In this document: piece by piece, positions 63,688 to 64,000 of the stretch
Position numbering within the stretch: position 1 is the first letter of the stretch
Layout of the letters: every line of letters begins with the position of its first letter
Assembly (NCBI RefSeq): GCF_004214935.1
Contig: NZ_SFCC01000006.1
Location: forward strand, 62,001 to 126,000
Source: Amycolatopsis suaedae
GTDB lineage: Bacteria; Actinomycetota; Actinomycetes; Mycobacteriales; Pseudonocardiaceae
Direction: 5' to 3'
DNA length: 64,000 nucleotides
Translations under genes and position numbers: made by a program
The notes under the pieces: generated by a model
Database searches by the model: none
Told to the model about the DNA's origin: nothing
What the model saw: the letters and a program-made list of their open reading frames with translations, nothing else

Positions 63688-64000
63688 CTCGTCATCTCCT
63701 CCAGGAACGCCTGTGTCTCGGGATCGGTGGAGTAGACCGCCGTGCCACGCATGCCGCGGGTGAGGAGAACCTTGTAGGTGTTCTTGATCAGTGCGCCGAA
63801 GTGCAGGTCGTCGGCCTTCCGTACGTCGCCGTCCTTGGACTCGCTCCGCACCGGAACCCACCGCCCGTCCCGGCGCACGAGGTCTGGGCCGAAGATCACC
63901 CCGGACCAGTCGTACTCGAAACCCTGCGCGGTGTAGATGCAGCCGACCTGGCCGAACCCGCGTGGATCCGTTGCCCAGTAGGCCGATTCGGGAACCCCCT
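63684..64000 (-). CDS. DUF2075 (Schlafen-like) helicase/ATPase, 3' part, cut by window edge
   Basis: The last 105 codons or so of a DUF2075 protein; the rest lies beyond base 64000. The C-terminal signature is present: QVGCIYTAQGFEYDWSGVIFGPDLVRRDG, then LIKNTYKVLLTRGMRGTAVYSTDP, which correspond to motifs V-VI of the superfamily I-type ATPase fold. Such proteins are thought to act on nucleic acids and occur near MazG-type enzymes and in defence islands. Only a fragment is visible, so completeness cannot be judged. Confidence 0.85.
   Translation of the reverse strand, partial: GVPESAYWATDPRGFGQVGCIYTAQGFEYDWSGVIFGPDLVRRDGRWVPVRSESKDGDVRKADDLHFGALIKNTYKVLLTRGMRGTAVYSTDPETQAFLEEMTS

Overview
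The window is GC-rich DNA (about 70% by eye) with frequent GTG starts, many 1-4 bp gene overlaps, mycothiol-type enzymes, an AfsR/SARP regulator and a geosmin synthase. This points to a filamentous actinomycete. Intergenic hairpin repeats and a recurrent TCCA(C/T)(A/T)GTGGA palindrome suggest Pseudonocardiaceae (Amycolatopsis-like), but the genus is inference.

Layout. 0-3.7 kb: 5' part of a geosmin synthase gene, a SWIM-domain protein, a small membrane protein, a DUF4262 protein and a YihY/BrkB membrane protein. 3.8-10.6 kb: a three-gene Wadjet type III-like cassette (TIGR02677/TIGR02678/TIGR02680) in which the expected JetD nuclease gene is missing. 10.7-16.0 kb: iron-siderophore uptake (two permeases, a siderophore-reductase fusion, a binding lipoprotein), an IdeR/DmdR-type iron box and a divergent AraC regulator. 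16.1-24.3 kb: an apparently uncharacterised acid/CoA catabolic locus (CoA-transferase, a crotonase without catalytic glutamates, IclR regulator, MatC-like carrier, class V aminotransferase, FAD/Fe-S oxidoreductase). 24.3-26.9 kb: a carnitine-acyltransferase homologue and a 2-oxoglutarate oxygenase. 26.9-34.0 kb: narGHJI plus an HPP membrane protein. 34.1-39.1 kb: 5-oxoprolinase pxpABC, a DUF1445 protein, an MFS carrier and a divergent GntR regulator. 39.1-39.4 kb: intergenic repeats. 39.4-45.4 kb: CPBP protease, ABC exporter and two-component system in one operon. 45.5-50.2 kb: a DinB-type protein, an ECF sigma factor with a SnoaL-like tail and a SWIM-SNF2 helicase.

50.3-57.2 kb is the most striking part: a translationally coupled four-gene operon, TIR - KGGVGR ATPase - winged-helix protein - AAA/HerA double ATPase, which starts with a likely leaderless promoter and ends in a strong terminator. 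A second TIR gene faces it. I read it as a candidate NTP-dependent immune system. Next to it lie a 46-residue secreted-peptide gene plus XRE/TPR regulator (a possible peptide-receptor pair), a large SARP/NB-ARC/TPR regulator, a von Willebrand factor A protein, an actinobacterial protein of unknown function, a MazG-like pyrophosphohydrolase and the end of a DUF2075 helicase gene. Together with the Wadjet-like cassette, about a quarter of the window appears devoted to conflict or signalling functions.

No tRNA, rRNA, CRISPR array, transposase or integrase gene was seen.
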